NCBI GenBank assembly: GCA_044346745.1
Contig: JBIIYQ010000058.1
Span: 1-18,469, forward strand
DNA from: UKL13-2 sp044346745
Lineage (GTDB): Bacteria; Pseudomonadota; Gammaproteobacteria; Burkholderiales; Usitatibacteraceae
Reading direction: 5' to 3'
Length of the DNA stretch: 18,469 bases
Shown here: positions 7,998 through 15,182 of the stretch, one piece after another
How the letters are laid out: each line of letters opens with the position of its first letter
Position numbering within the stretch: the first letter of the stretch is position 1
Position numbers and translations under genes: made by a program
The notes under the pieces: generated by a model
Told to the model about the DNA's origin: nothing
The model's input: the letters and a program-made list of their open reading frames with translations, nothing else
The model's database searches: none

Positions 7998-8804
7998 ATG
8001 ACACAACCGCCACCTGGACGCCGTGCACTTGTTACCGGTTCACTGCAAGGTATTGGCCTGGCCATTGCCGAAGCACTTGCGAGCGAAAGCTGCCACATCG
8101 TTTTACACGGCCTAGGCGATGACAAACTAAAGGCTGCCGCGCGCGAATCTGCGCTCACCGTCGGCGCTCTATCGGTTGAGTGTTACGACCACGATTTACG
8201 CCTGCCAGAACAAGTCAGCGCCCTTATGCAAACCGTACTTGCCGCAGGCCCGCTAGACATCCTCGTTAACAACGCCGGCATTCAACAAACCGCGCCACTG
8301 GCTGATCTTTCCGCTGACGTTTGGGATCGCATCATCGCCATCAACCTGTCGGCCGCATTTCACACCATGAAGGCGGCATTGCCGGGAATGGCAGCGCGGG
8401 GTTATGGCAGAGTCGTCAACATTGCTTCCGTTCACGGGTTGGTCGCTTCCGTCAACAAGGCGCCCTATGTTGCCGCCAAATTTGGGCTGATCGGATTGTC
8501 TAAAGTTGCGGCACTCGAATACGCGAGCGCTGGCAATCGCGAAGCTGGTGGCGTGACGGTGAACTGTGTTTGCCCCGGTTGGACTGAAACGGCCATCATC
8601 GAGCCGCAGATTCTCGCGCGTGCCGCGTTGCACGGTGGGGATCGCGACGCCGGTGTGCGTGAATTGCTGCAAGAAAAACAACCGAGCCAGCGCACATCCA
8701 AACCCGCCGAGATCGGCCAGCTTGCGGCGTGGCTGTGTCATCCGATCGCCCACAACATTACCGGTGCGTCGATCCCGATCGAAGGTGGCTGGACCAGCCA
8801 GTAG
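7998..8804 (+). CDS. bdhA: D-3-hydroxybutyrate dehydrogenase (SDR family)
   Basis: A 268-residue short-chain dehydrogenase that oxidises 3-hydroxybutyrate to acetoacetate with NAD+. The cofactor loop is TGSLQGIG (13-20), NNAGIQ is at 91-96, and the catalytic set is Asn116, Ser144, Tyr157 and Lys161. The residues that bind the substrate carboxylate in Pseudomonas fragi 3-hydroxybutyrate dehydrogenase have clear counterparts here: Gln96, His146, Lys154, Trp195 (in CPGWTET), Gln204 and Trp265 in the closing GGWTSQ. SVHGLVAS and the EKQPSQR segment are also typical. A small insertion near 178-185 (AGNREAGG) shifts the later residues by about six. The Shine-Dalgarno GAGGT (7988-7992) overlaps the stop of the ligase gene. 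This is the most substrate-specific gene of the operon and anchors its interpretation. The chirality (D/R) is assumed from the family. Confidence 0.92.
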   Translation: MTQPPPGRRALVTGSLQGIGLAIAEALASESCHIVLHGLGDDKLKAAARESALTVGALSVECYDHDLRLPEQVSALMQTVLAAGPLDILVNNAGIQQTAPLADLSADVWDRIIAINLSAAFHTMKAALPGMAARGYGRVVNIASVHGLVASVNKAPYVAAKFGLIGLSKVAALEYASAGNREAGGVTVNCVCPGWTETAIIEPQILARAALHGGDRDAGVRELLQEKQPSQRTSKPAEIGQLAAWLCHPIAHNITGASIPIEGGWTSQ

Positions 8805-8809
8805 GCGAT

Positions 8810-8825
8810 GTTGGCGCGCGCCAAC
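8810..8825. promoter_or_regulatory. 16-bp perfect palindrome, candidate operator
   Basis: The bases GTTGGCGCGCGCCAAC are an uninterrupted perfect palindrome with a central CpG, six bases after the dehydrogenase stop codon. There is no T-tract directly behind it, so an intrinsic terminator is unlikely. A perfect palindrome with a central CG fits LacI-family operators, but it lies about 135 bp upstream of the nearest promoter-like sequence, and no regulator gene is in the window. Confidence 0.3.
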
Positions 8826-8904
8826 AGGTATCAATCCCAAGCAAACACGGGCTTCATTGGCGTTTTTTGCCTGAAAAGACCCGTCCAGAGCAGAGTTTTA
8901 ATGT

Positions 8905-8922
8905 TTCCACGGATTCCACGGT
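8905..8922. repeat. Tandem 9-bp direct repeat TTCCACGGA/TTCCACGGT
   Basis: Two adjacent copies differ only in the last base. They end about 37 bp upstream of the putative -35 box of the receptor promoter, a position where an activator could bind. Two copies of nine bases could also arise by chance. Confidence 0.35.
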
Positions 8923-8959
8923 CGGTGTCCTACCCATACAACTCATTTATATGACCTAC

Positions 8960-8988
8960 TTGACTTTGAGGGGATGAGTTACTAGCAT
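8960..8988 (+). promoter_or_regulatory. Putative sigma70-type promoter of the TonB-dependent receptor
   Basis: TTGACT at 8960-8965 and TAGCAT at 8983-8988 are separated by exactly 17 bp, matching five of six and four of six consensus bases. Transcription would begin near 8995, leaving an untranslated leader of about 70 bases before ATG 9065. Five-base inverted arms GGATG (8972-8976) and CATCC (8986-8990) flank the -10 box. This placement argues against use of the upstream in-frame ATG at 9005. Confidence 0.5.
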
Positions 8989-9064
8989 CCAGCATGGTCC
9001 AAAAATGTATCTTACGAGAGACCTAGCTTTGCATCATTCATCCGCCGAAACGTCAGGAGAAGTC

Positions 9065-11329
9065 ATGAGATCGAACCGTCTATCGAACGTGAACACCCGC
9101 ACTCTATTGTCTGTATTTGTTGCAAGCACCTTAGTGTCTGGGACCGCCTTTGCGCAGCAGGCAACCAAGCCAGACCCGAAAAAAGACGACGACAAATTGG
9201 AAACAATTGTTGTCACCGCAACAAAACGGTCCGAGTCGTTGCAATCGGTTCCGGTGGCCGTTTCGGTTGTGAGTGGGGATGACCTCGAAAAGGCCAACCT
9301 CAATAACCTGACCAATATCGTTCAGCAGTTGCCGACGGTGAACTACCGCGCCAACGCGTCGAACAAAGATACGGCACTGTTCATCCGTGGCGTCGGCACA
9401 ATTTCGACCTCGCCCGGCGTCGAACCGACTGTTTCTACGGTGGTGGATGGGGTGGTGTATGCCCGCCCCGGCATGGCCACACTCGATTTGATGGAAGTTG
9501 AGCGCCTTGAAGTCTTGCGCGGCCCCCAAGGCACATTGTTTGGCAAAAACGCCTCTGCCGGTGTGATCAACGTCGTGTCCAAAGCGATTCCCAAAGCCAC
9601 TGAAGGTTATGTTGACTTCGGCTACTACGACAAAAAGGAAACGCGGCTGCGCGCCGGTGTCGCCGGACCGTTGGGTGAAGAAACCGGCGGTTCCATCGCC
9701 GTGTTTGCAGGCAAGTACGACGGCAACGTTAAGAACGTTTTTCTGAATGAAAACGTCAACGGTTACGATCGCAAAGGCATCCGCGGCAAACTCGAATTCA
9801 CGCCAAGCCGCGATGTCAAAGTAAATTTGATCGCCGACTACGCAACAGCTGACGACACCGGTACCCGTGGCCCGTACGTGCGCACCACCACCGCCGCACT
9901 GACCGCCGGCGTGTTGCCGGTCGTGGCAGGGCTCCAAAATCGTGATGTCGCCACCAACGTCCGCGAGCGCGTGGAAGACACCAATAGCGGCGTGTCCGGG
10001 CAGGTAGATGTCAAATTTGACAGCGGCACATTGACATCCATCACCGCTTTCCGCCAATGGAAAAACACACAGTTTCAAGACTTGGATGGCATCAACACGG
10101 TCTACAACCAATTGGTCGGCCAAGCCGATCGAGGCCAGCTGGATTCCAAACAGACTTCGCAGGAGTTTCGCTGGGCATCGAACAAAGGCGGCTTCATTGA
10201 TTACGTCGCCGGTTTCTTCTACTTCAACAACAAGACCGACGAAGTCTATCGTCGCGATGTGACCCGCTGCGCGACGACCGGGACAAACTTGGCCAATGGC
10301 CTGACCCCATGTGCGACTTTCCTGAACGACAATGGTGTCGCTACCTATGGCACGGACCTGAAGAGCACGTCATTCTTTGGTGAAAGCACTTGGAATTTTG
10401 CCAAGGACTTCCGCGGCATCTTGGGCTTGCGTTACACCACGGATGACTTGTCCTACTACCACGGCCGTGTCTCGACCCAGCCCGCGGCGATTCCCGGCGT
10501 GCAGCCCACACGCACACCGGTTTCGGGCTCCACCAAACAGAATGGTGTCTCGGGTCGTATTGGGCCGCAATGGGATCTGTCCAAAGATGTCAGCGTATAC
10601 GCCACCTACTCCAAGGGTTACAAAGGCCCGGCTTATAACGCTTTCTTCAATATGCAACCCGTCGCTGACATCGCTCTTTCCCCAGAGAAGTCAAAGGGCT
10701 GGGAGCTGGGTTTGAAGTCGACCTTGGCTGACAATCGTGTGCGTTTCAACGTCGCGATTTTCGACACCAAGTACGATGGTTACCAAGCCAACTATCCGGA
10801 TCTCGTCGCCGGCACCGTGGTCACACGCTTCATCAACGCAGGTGATGTTTCAACCAAAGGTGTTGAGTTGGACATGGAAGCAAAGCTCAGCCGTGAGTTG
10901 TCGCTTGCCGTCGCTTACGCCGACACCAAGGCGGTTGTGGATCGCTTCAACTGCCCTGTTGGCGCAACTTGTACGATTCCAAGCGGCACCATGCTGCCAT
11001 CGGCACCACGTCAGAAAGGTGTTGTACGCGCAAACTACCGCACGGATATGGCAGGCTACTTGGTCGCATTCAGCACTGACTACACCTGGCAGAGCGAGAC
11101 GCAGTTCGACTTGTCCACTTCACCAAACACCTTGCAGCCTGCTTACGGCATCTGGAACGCATCGGTTTCCGTGGCAAGCACCGCAAGTGGTTGGCGCGTG
11201 ACGTTGGTCGGCAAGAATCTGGCTGACAAATCGTACTCGCAGTTCCTGTTGCCGGGTGCCAATACCCAGCGCTCGGTACCACGTGACGATAAACGTTATT
11301 ACGGCGTGAACGTTCGCTACGAGTTCTAA
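9065..11329 (+). CDS. TonB-dependent outer-membrane receptor
   Basis: A 754-residue receptor. ATG 9065 is chosen because AGGAGA lies at 9055-9060 and a good signal peptide follows directly (cut after Ala30, AFA before QQ). The in-frame ATG at 9005 would put a hydrophilic leader ahead of it and has no binding site. The TonB box LETIVVTA is at 45-52. The plug domain follows with SVPVAVSVVSGDDLE, FIRGVG, VDGVVYARPG and the conserved VLRGPQGTLFGKNASAGVIN block. The remaining ~550 residues alternate like barrel strands and end YYGVNVRYEF with a terminal Phe, as in outer-membrane barrels. There is no N-terminal signalling extension, so sigma/anti-sigma regulation is unlikely. No iron or B12 genes are nearby. 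The neighbours suggest energised uptake of either a sugar or sugar acid (downstream module) or PHB oligomers (upstream module). Confidence 0.95.
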   Translation: MRSNRLSNVNTRTLLSVFVASTLVSGTAFAQQATKPDPKKDDDKLETIVVTATKRSESLQSVPVAVSVVSGDDLEKANLNNLTNIVQQLPTVNYRANASNKDTALFIRGVGTISTSPGVEPTVSTVVDGVVYARPGMATLDLMEVERLEVLRGPQGTLFGKNASAGVINVVSKAIPKATEGYVDFGYYDKKETRLRAGVAGPLGEETGGSIAVFAGKYDGNVKNVFLNENVNGYDRKGIRGKLEFTPSRDVKVNLIADYATADDTGTRGPYVRTTTAALTAGVLPVVAGLQNRDVATNVRERVEDTNSGVSGQVDVKFDSGTLTSITAFRQWKNTQFQDLDGINTVYNQLVGQADRGQLDSKQTSQEFRWASNKGGFIDYVAGFFYFNNKTDEVYRRDVTRCATTGTNLANGLTPCATFLNDNGVATYGTDLKSTSFFGESTWNFAKDFRGILGLRYTTDDLSYYHGRVSTQPAAIPGVQPTRTPVSGSTKQNGVSGRIGPQWDLSKDVSVYATYSKGYKGPAYNAFFNMQPVADIALSPEKSKGWELGLKSTLADNRVRFNVAIFDTKYDGYQANYPDLVAGTVVTRFINAGDVSTKGVELDMEAKLSRELSLAVAYADTKAVVDRFNCPVGATCTIPSGTMLPSAPRQKGVVRANYRTDMAGYLVAFSTDYTWQSETQFDLSTSPNTLQPAYGIWNASVSVASTASGWRVTLVGKNLADKSYSQFLLPGANTQRSVPRDDKRYYGVNVRYEF

Positions 11330-11434
11330 GCAAAATCGTATCGGCGCTGCCCTCCAAATACATCCACCAATAACAGTAGTCGCCTCTAAAAAGCCGTTGT
11401 GGTGGTTGTCTAGCGGAACCTGTAGTTTGGCAGC

Positions 11435-11462
11435 TTGACTGGCGCGGTACCCGGCGTACACT
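11435..11462 (+). promoter_or_regulatory. Candidate promoter for the dehydratase/aldolase/ABC operon
   Basis: TTGACT (11435-11440) and TACACT (11457-11462) are 16 bp apart, and the -35 box is identical to that proposed before the receptor gene. A start near 11470 would give a leader of about 50 bases to GTG 11518. The spacer and downstream flank carry the two GGTACC-centred arms of a perfect inverted repeat, which could be an operator. The same bases also make a good terminator, so the two readings compete. Confidence 0.33.
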
Positions 11463-11480
11463 GGGTACCGCGTTTGTTTT
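11443..11480 (+). terminator. Probable Rho-independent terminator after the TonB-dependent receptor
   Basis: A perfect 10-bp stem CGCGGTACCC (11443-11452) with GGGTACCGCG (11463-11472) has a 10-base loop and is followed immediately by TTTGTTTT (11473-11480). This has the form of an intrinsic terminator, 113 bases after the receptor stop codon. The alternative is an operator whose arms flank a promoter -10 box. Confidence 0.6.
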
Positions 11481-11517
11481 GAGACACGTTACCAATCGAC
11501 TATCGCCATCCAATATC

Positions 11518-13254
11518 GTGCCGACCCCTGTCAAACGTAGATCGTTAGAGTCGCTTCGTAGCCAACGTTGGTTGGCACCAGACAACATGCGCTCGTTCGC
11601 GCATCGTCAGCGCTTGCAACAACGCGGACTTGCCCGCGAAGAGTTCCTTGGTCGCCCCGTTATTGCCATCGTAAACACGTGGAGCGATCTTTCCCCCTGC
11701 CACGCACACCTGCGCGAACGCGCGGAAGCGGTGCGGCGCGGTATCTTGCAGGCCGGCGGTTTTCCGTTCGAGTTGCCGGCGTTGTCGTTGGGCGAGGTGA
11801 TGGTCAAACCCACCACCATGCTTTACCGCAACTTGTTAGCGATGGAGACTGAAGAATTACTGCGGTCACACCCCATTGACGGCGCAGTATTGATGGGCGG
11901 TTGCGACAAGACCACGCCCGGCCTGTTGATGGGCGCGGTCAGCATGGATATTCCGGTCATCTATTGCCCGGCCGGTCCAATGCTCAGTGATCGCTACAAA
12001 GGCAAGACGGTCGGTGCTGGTACCCATACCAAAAAGTTCTTTGATGAGTACGTTGCCGGCAATATTGAGCAACGTGAGTGGATTCAACTCGAATCTAAAA
12101 TGACACGGTCCCCTGGAACCTGCAACACCATGGGTACTGCGAGCACCATGACAGCGATGGCCGAAGCGATGGGTTTCACCCTGCCTGGTGCGACCAGCAT
12201 CCCGGCGATGGATGCGAACCATGTTCGAATGGCTTCCGCGTGTGGACGACGTATCGTTGACATGGTCTGGGAAGATTTGAAGCCGTCCACGTTCTTTACC
12301 CGCGCATCGGTGGACAATGCCTTGGCAACCTATATGGCGCTGGGTGGCTCGACCAACGCCGCGATTCACACCATTGCCATGGCGGGACGTGCCGGTATTG
12401 CATTGTCGCTTGACGACATGGATCTTGTTGCCGGGAAAATTCCAGTGTTAGCCAACTTGTTCCCCTCGGGCGACAAGTTGATGGAAGACTTTTTTTACGC
12501 GGGTGGTCTGCCCGCATTACTCAACGAAATTCGTGGCCACTTGCAGCTGGACGCACAGACCGTCACCGGCAAATCGCTCGGCGAAAACATTGCGGATGCG
12601 CAGAATCTCGACCCCGATGTCATTCGGCCGCTGAGCAACCCGGTTACCGCAGGCCGCACCCTCGCCGTGTTACATGGCAACCTGTGTCCGGATGGCGCCA
12701 TCATCAAGCCGTCGGCCGCAAATCCAAAGTTCATGAAACATCGCGGTCGGGCGTTAGTGTTTGATTCCAACGCCGAGATGTTGGCCAAGATTCACGACCC
12801 CGCACTCGATGTTGACGAAAACACAGTGCTCATTCTGCGTAACGCCGGACCAGTCGGTGCTCCCGGAATGCCGGAATGGGGCAATCTACCGATTCCGAAG
12901 AAGTTGTTGCAACAAGGCATTCGCGATATGGTGCGCATCTCGGATGCACGTATGAGTGGCACACACTACGGTAGCTGTATTGTGCACGCGGCACCCGAGG
13001 CTGCCGTCGGCGGTCCGCTTGGGTTGGTGCGTGATGGCGATTGGGTCGTGCTGGATGTTGAGGCTCGCAGCCTCAACGTTGAAGTAACTGATGCCGAGTT
13101 GGCCATACGGCGTGGCGATTGGACTGCACCTCCTCGAATTACCGAGCGCGGCTTTACACGTTTGTACGTTGATCACGTCACGCAAGCTGACAAAGGTTGT
13201 GATTTCGATTTTCTGGCGGGGAATTCACCAACGCCGGAACCACCCATCTATTGA
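11518..13254 (+). CDS. IlvD/Edd-family sugar-acid (pentonate-type) dehydratase
   Basis: A 578-residue protein from GTG 11518. It dehydrates an aldonate to a 2-keto-3-deoxyaldonate. The [2Fe-2S] cysteines are Cys61 (SDLSPCHAHL), Cys129 (GGCDKTTPG) and Cys202 (SPGTCNTMGT), with the active-site Lys131 beside the second. These sit at +2 from the set I recall for Rhizobium leguminosarum L-arabinonate dehydratase (59/127/200, 579 residues). The N-terminal LRSQRW and closing CDFDFLAGNSPTPEP segments also mark the arabinonate/xylonate branch rather than biosynthetic IlvD, and the ARMSGTHYG motif is intact. An in-frame TTG at 11479 would extend it by 13 residues but lies in the T-tract of a probable terminator. 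Neither start has a clear Shine-Dalgarno. The aldolase gene follows after 7 bp. Which aldonate is used cannot be told. Confidence 0.9.
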   Translation: MPTPVKRRSLESLRSQRWLAPDNMRSFAHRQRLQQRGLAREEFLGRPVIAIVNTWSDLSPCHAHLRERAEAVRRGILQAGGFPFELPALSLGEVMVKPTTMLYRNLLAMETEELLRSHPIDGAVLMGGCDKTTPGLLMGAVSMDIPVIYCPAGPMLSDRYKGKTVGAGTHTKKFFDEYVAGNIEQREWIQLESKMTRSPGTCNTMGTASTMTAMAEAMGFTLPGATSIPAMDANHVRMASACGRRIVDMVWEDLKPSTFFTRASVDNALATYMALGGSTNAAIHTIAMAGRAGIALSLDDMDLVAGKIPVLANLFPSGDKLMEDFFYAGGLPALLNEIRGHLQLDAQTVTGKSLGENIADAQNLDPDVIRPLSNPVTAGRTLAVLHGNLCPDGAIIKPSAANPKFMKHRGRALVFDSNAEMLAKIHDPALDVDENTVLILRNAGPVGAPGMPEWGNLPIPKKLLQQGIRDMVRISDARMSGTHYGSCIVHAAPEAAVGGPLGLVRDGDWVVLDVEARSLNVEVTDAELAIRRGDWTAPPRITERGFTRLYVDHVTQADKGCDFDFLAGNSPTPEPPIY

Positions 13255-13261
13255 GGCCACT

Positions 13262-14071
13262 ATGGATCCATTCGTAAATCCCTTCCGAGAATTACTCAAA
13301 CAACCTTCGGTGCCACTCGGCACGTGGTTGATGTCGGGCGCGGAATCGACCGCCGAGGCGATGGGCTGTGCCGGTTTTGACTGGCTGGTGGTCGATATGG
13401 AACACGTGCCCATCGACTATAAGGACGCGTATCACATCCTCCAAGCCATCGCCGGCACACGCGCGTCTCCGGTGATCCGCCTCGCTTGGAATGACGTGGT
13501 GATGGTCAAACGCGCACTCGATATCGGCGCACAAACGTTGATGTTCCCGTTTGTACAAAACGCGGAGGACGCGAAGCGCGCAGTGGCATCAACCCGCTAC
13601 CCGACCGCAACTGATCTCAGCGGTACACGTGGCTTTGCGGCGATGCATCGTGCCAGCCGTTATGCCACGGCACCTGAATACGGCAAACGCGCCAACGACG
13701 GCATTTTCAAGATGATCCAACTTGAAACACCAGCAGCAATTGCCAAGTTAGAGGAGATCGCCGCAGTAGAAGGTGTCGACGCCCTCTTCATGGGCCCAGG
13801 CGATCTGTCTGCAAGTATGGGTGTTATCGGCAACGTCGCGGACCCGAAAGTACAAGCCGCACTGAAGGACGCAGCAGCGCGTGCCAAAGCCGTTGGCAAA
13901 CCAATAGGCATCGTTGGTCCGACACCTGAGATGGTCGGGCAGTTCATCGACTGGGGATACAGCTACGTCGCCATCGCCTCAGACATGGGCATGATGATGC
14001 GCCAGGCGAATGCGATGATTAGCGCGCTAAAGCCATCACTCGCCAAAGCTGTTAGCTCTTCGGTGTATTGA
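13262..14071 (+). CDS. HpcH/HpaI-family class II pyruvate aldolase (2-keto-3-deoxyaldonate aldolase)
   Basis: A 269-residue metal-dependent aldolase. The start ATG 13262 has GAGG at 13253-13256, overlapping the dehydratase stop. The open frame continues upstream inside the dehydratase gene but that part is a shadow. Visible active-site elements are Asp45/His48 in VVDMEH, Arg73 in PVIRLAWND, the metal ligand Glu155 in QLETPAA, and the metal ligand Asp181 in MGPGDLSASMG, all standard for HpaI/YfaU/GarL enzymes. It would cleave the dehydratase product to pyruvate plus an aldehyde: glycolaldehyde from a pentonate, glyceraldehyde or lactaldehyde from hexonate-type substrates. HpaI enzymes accept many aldehydes, so the C-2 acceptor is not defined by sequence. 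It overlaps the next start by three bases (TTGA). Confidence 0.9.
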   Translation: MDPFVNPFRELLKQPSVPLGTWLMSGAESTAEAMGCAGFDWLVVDMEHVPIDYKDAYHILQAIAGTRASPVIRLAWNDVVMVKRALDIGAQTLMFPFVQNAEDAKRAVASTRYPTATDLSGTRGFAAMHRASRYATAPEYGKRANDGIFKMIQLETPAAIAKLEEIAAVEGVDALFMGPGDLSASMGVIGNVADPKVQAALKDAAARAKAVGKPIGIVGPTPEMVGQFIDWGYSYVAIASDMGMMMRQANAMISALKPSLAKAVSSSVY

Positions 14072-15177
14072 CCGTGCCCGGCGTATCACTACAGAAAGTC
14101 ACTAAGGTCTACGACAACGGCACCAAAGAAGGTGTCAAGATCATTCACGGTATCGACTTGGAAATTACCCAAGGCGAGTTTGTGGTGTTTGTCGGACCGT
14201 CTGGTTGCGGTAAATCGACCCTGTTACGCATGATCGCCGGCCTCGAAACCATCAGCGGCGGCACGATCTCGATTGAGGGGCGCGTCGTTAACGATCTCGC
14301 GCCGCGCGAGCGCGACATCGCCATGGTGTTTCAAGACTACGCCCTGTATCCACACAAGAATGTGTTTGAAAACCTGGCCTTTGGCCTGCGCTTGCGCAAA
14401 TTTTCTGAGGATGAAATCAAAAAGCGTGTGAACGATGCTGCCGCGATTTTGAAGATTGAGCATTTACTCGAACGCAAACCACGCGCACTCTCCGGCGGTC
14501 AACGCCAACGGGTGGCGATGGGTCGTGCGATTGTGCGTCAGCCCAAGGCGTTTTTGTTTGACGAACCGCTCTCCAATCTCGATGCGTTGCTCCGCAGCGA
14601 AATGCGTACGGAGATTAAGAAGCTTCATCAGCGCATCGGTGCCACCACCATCTATGTGACACACGATCAGGTTGAAGCCATGACCCTGGCGCAGCGCATT
14701 GTGGTTCTGTCCGGCGGCAACATCATGCAAGTCGGCACGCCGGATGAGATCTACAACCAGCCCGTATCAAAATTTGTGGCTGGTTTTACCGGCTCACCAC
14801 CAATGAATTTTTTGCAAGGCAGTCTTGAAGCCTCCGCAGACGCCGCGACGGTTGTCCTGACCGGCGGTGTGCGGCTACCTCTCGTGGCGAGCTGGCGGGC
14901 AAGATTGGCGGGGGCGCATGGACGAGAAATCGAGTTTGGCATTCGACCAGAAGACATCGGTGTTGAAGCGGGGGGAGAAAAGGCGGCGATGTCCGGCACC
15001 GTCGTGGTCGCCGAGCCCCTGGGTGCCGAAACACTCGTGACGTTCGCTTGTGCTGGCGGTGAAGTGATTGCACGGATGCCGCCCTCGGTGAATTACCGTC
15101 CGGGGGAAGCAGCAACCATTTACGTCGATATGCAAAAGTGTCATTTGTTTGACCGCGCCAACGGCGTGGCCCTCTAG
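14068..15177 (+). CDS. Carbohydrate ABC transporter ATP-binding protein (MalK/UgpC-like)
   Basis: A 369-residue CUT1-type ATPase. It has Walker A GPSGCGKST at 43-51, a Q-loop VFQDYALYPH at 87-96, the signature LSGGQRQRVAMGRA at 141-154, Walker B AFLFDEPLSNLD at 161-172, and an H-loop VTHDQVEAMTLAQR. The C-terminal part (about 235-369) is the TOBE/MOP regulatory region with FGIRPEDIGV. The start is uncertain: TTG 14068 overlaps the aldolase stop as TTGA, while GTG 14074 is the other option. Neither has a recognisable Shine-Dalgarno, so coupling to aldolase translation is likely. Only one ATPase gene is present, as is normal for a MalK homodimer. Substrate class (sugar, oligosaccharide or polyol) follows from family; the sugar-acid idea follows from the operon. 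Confidence 0.92.
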   Translation: MTVPGVSLQKVTKVYDNGTKEGVKIIHGIDLEITQGEFVVFVGPSGCGKSTLLRMIAGLETISGGTISIEGRVVNDLAPRERDIAMVFQDYALYPHKNVFENLAFGLRLRKFSEDEIKKRVNDAAAILKIEHLLERKPRALSGGQRQRVAMGRAIVRQPKAFLFDEPLSNLDALLRSEMRTEIKKLHQRIGATTIYVTHDQVEAMTLAQRIVVLSGGNIMQVGTPDEIYNQPVSKFVAGFTGSPPMNFLQGSLEASADAATVVLTGGVRLPLVASWRARLAGAHGREIEFGIRPEDIGVEAGGEKAAMSGTVVVAEPLGAETLVTFACAGGEVIARMPPSVNYRPGEAATIYVDMQKCHLFDRANGVAL

Positions 15178-15182
15178 TGGGA

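Larger units (their letters stand above)
8805..9064. other. 260-bp intergenic region between the 3HB operon and the TonB-dependent receptor
   Basis: No coding sequence is supported here. It contains a 16-bp perfect palindrome just after the dehydrogenase stop, a weak GC-containing hairpin around 8841-8870 with a run of six T (possible terminator, poorly formed), a 9-bp tandem direct repeat at 8905-8922, and a sigma70-like promoter at 8960-8988. An in-frame ATG at 9005 is present but has no ribosome binding site. Confidence 0.6.
11330..11517. other. 188-bp intergenic region with terminator/promoter signals
   Basis: No gene is seen. After the receptor stop there is an imperfect stem, CCACCA (11364-11369) with TGGTGG (11400-11405) extended by AAC/GTT, with no T-run. 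The strong 11443-11480 hairpin then overlaps promoter-like boxes. The sequence from 11481 to 11517 is open in the dehydratase frame but has no clear ribosome binding site. Confidence 0.55.

Noticed and set aside
8253..8840. Antisense open frame of 195 codons opposite the 3-hydroxybutyrate dehydrogenase
   Set aside because: Shadow of a well-supported SDR gene; no domain and no promoter on that strand.
9005..9064. In-frame upstream ATG for the TonB-dependent receptor
   Set aside because: No Shine-Dalgarno, and it would place 20 hydrophilic residues before an otherwise normal signal peptide. ATG 9065 has AGGAGA at the right distance.
9131..10123. Long antisense open frame of 330 codons inside the TonB-dependent receptor gene
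   Set aside because: It lies wholly opposite a receptor with continuous plug and barrel motifs. Its translation is rich in His/Cys/Gln without recognisable domains, and no ribosome binding site was seen.
11518..13254. Annotation as biosynthetic dihydroxy-acid dehydratase IlvD or as 6-phosphogluconate dehydratase Edd
   Set aside because: N-terminal LRSQRW, C-terminal CDFDFL and cysteine spacing fit the arabinonate/xylonate branch. The aldolase and sugar transporter context points the same way.
13091..13261. Upstream extension of the aldolase reading frame into the dehydratase gene
   Set aside because: The HpaI-like protein begins naturally at MDPFVNPFRELL after a GAGG site; the extension has no family similarity.
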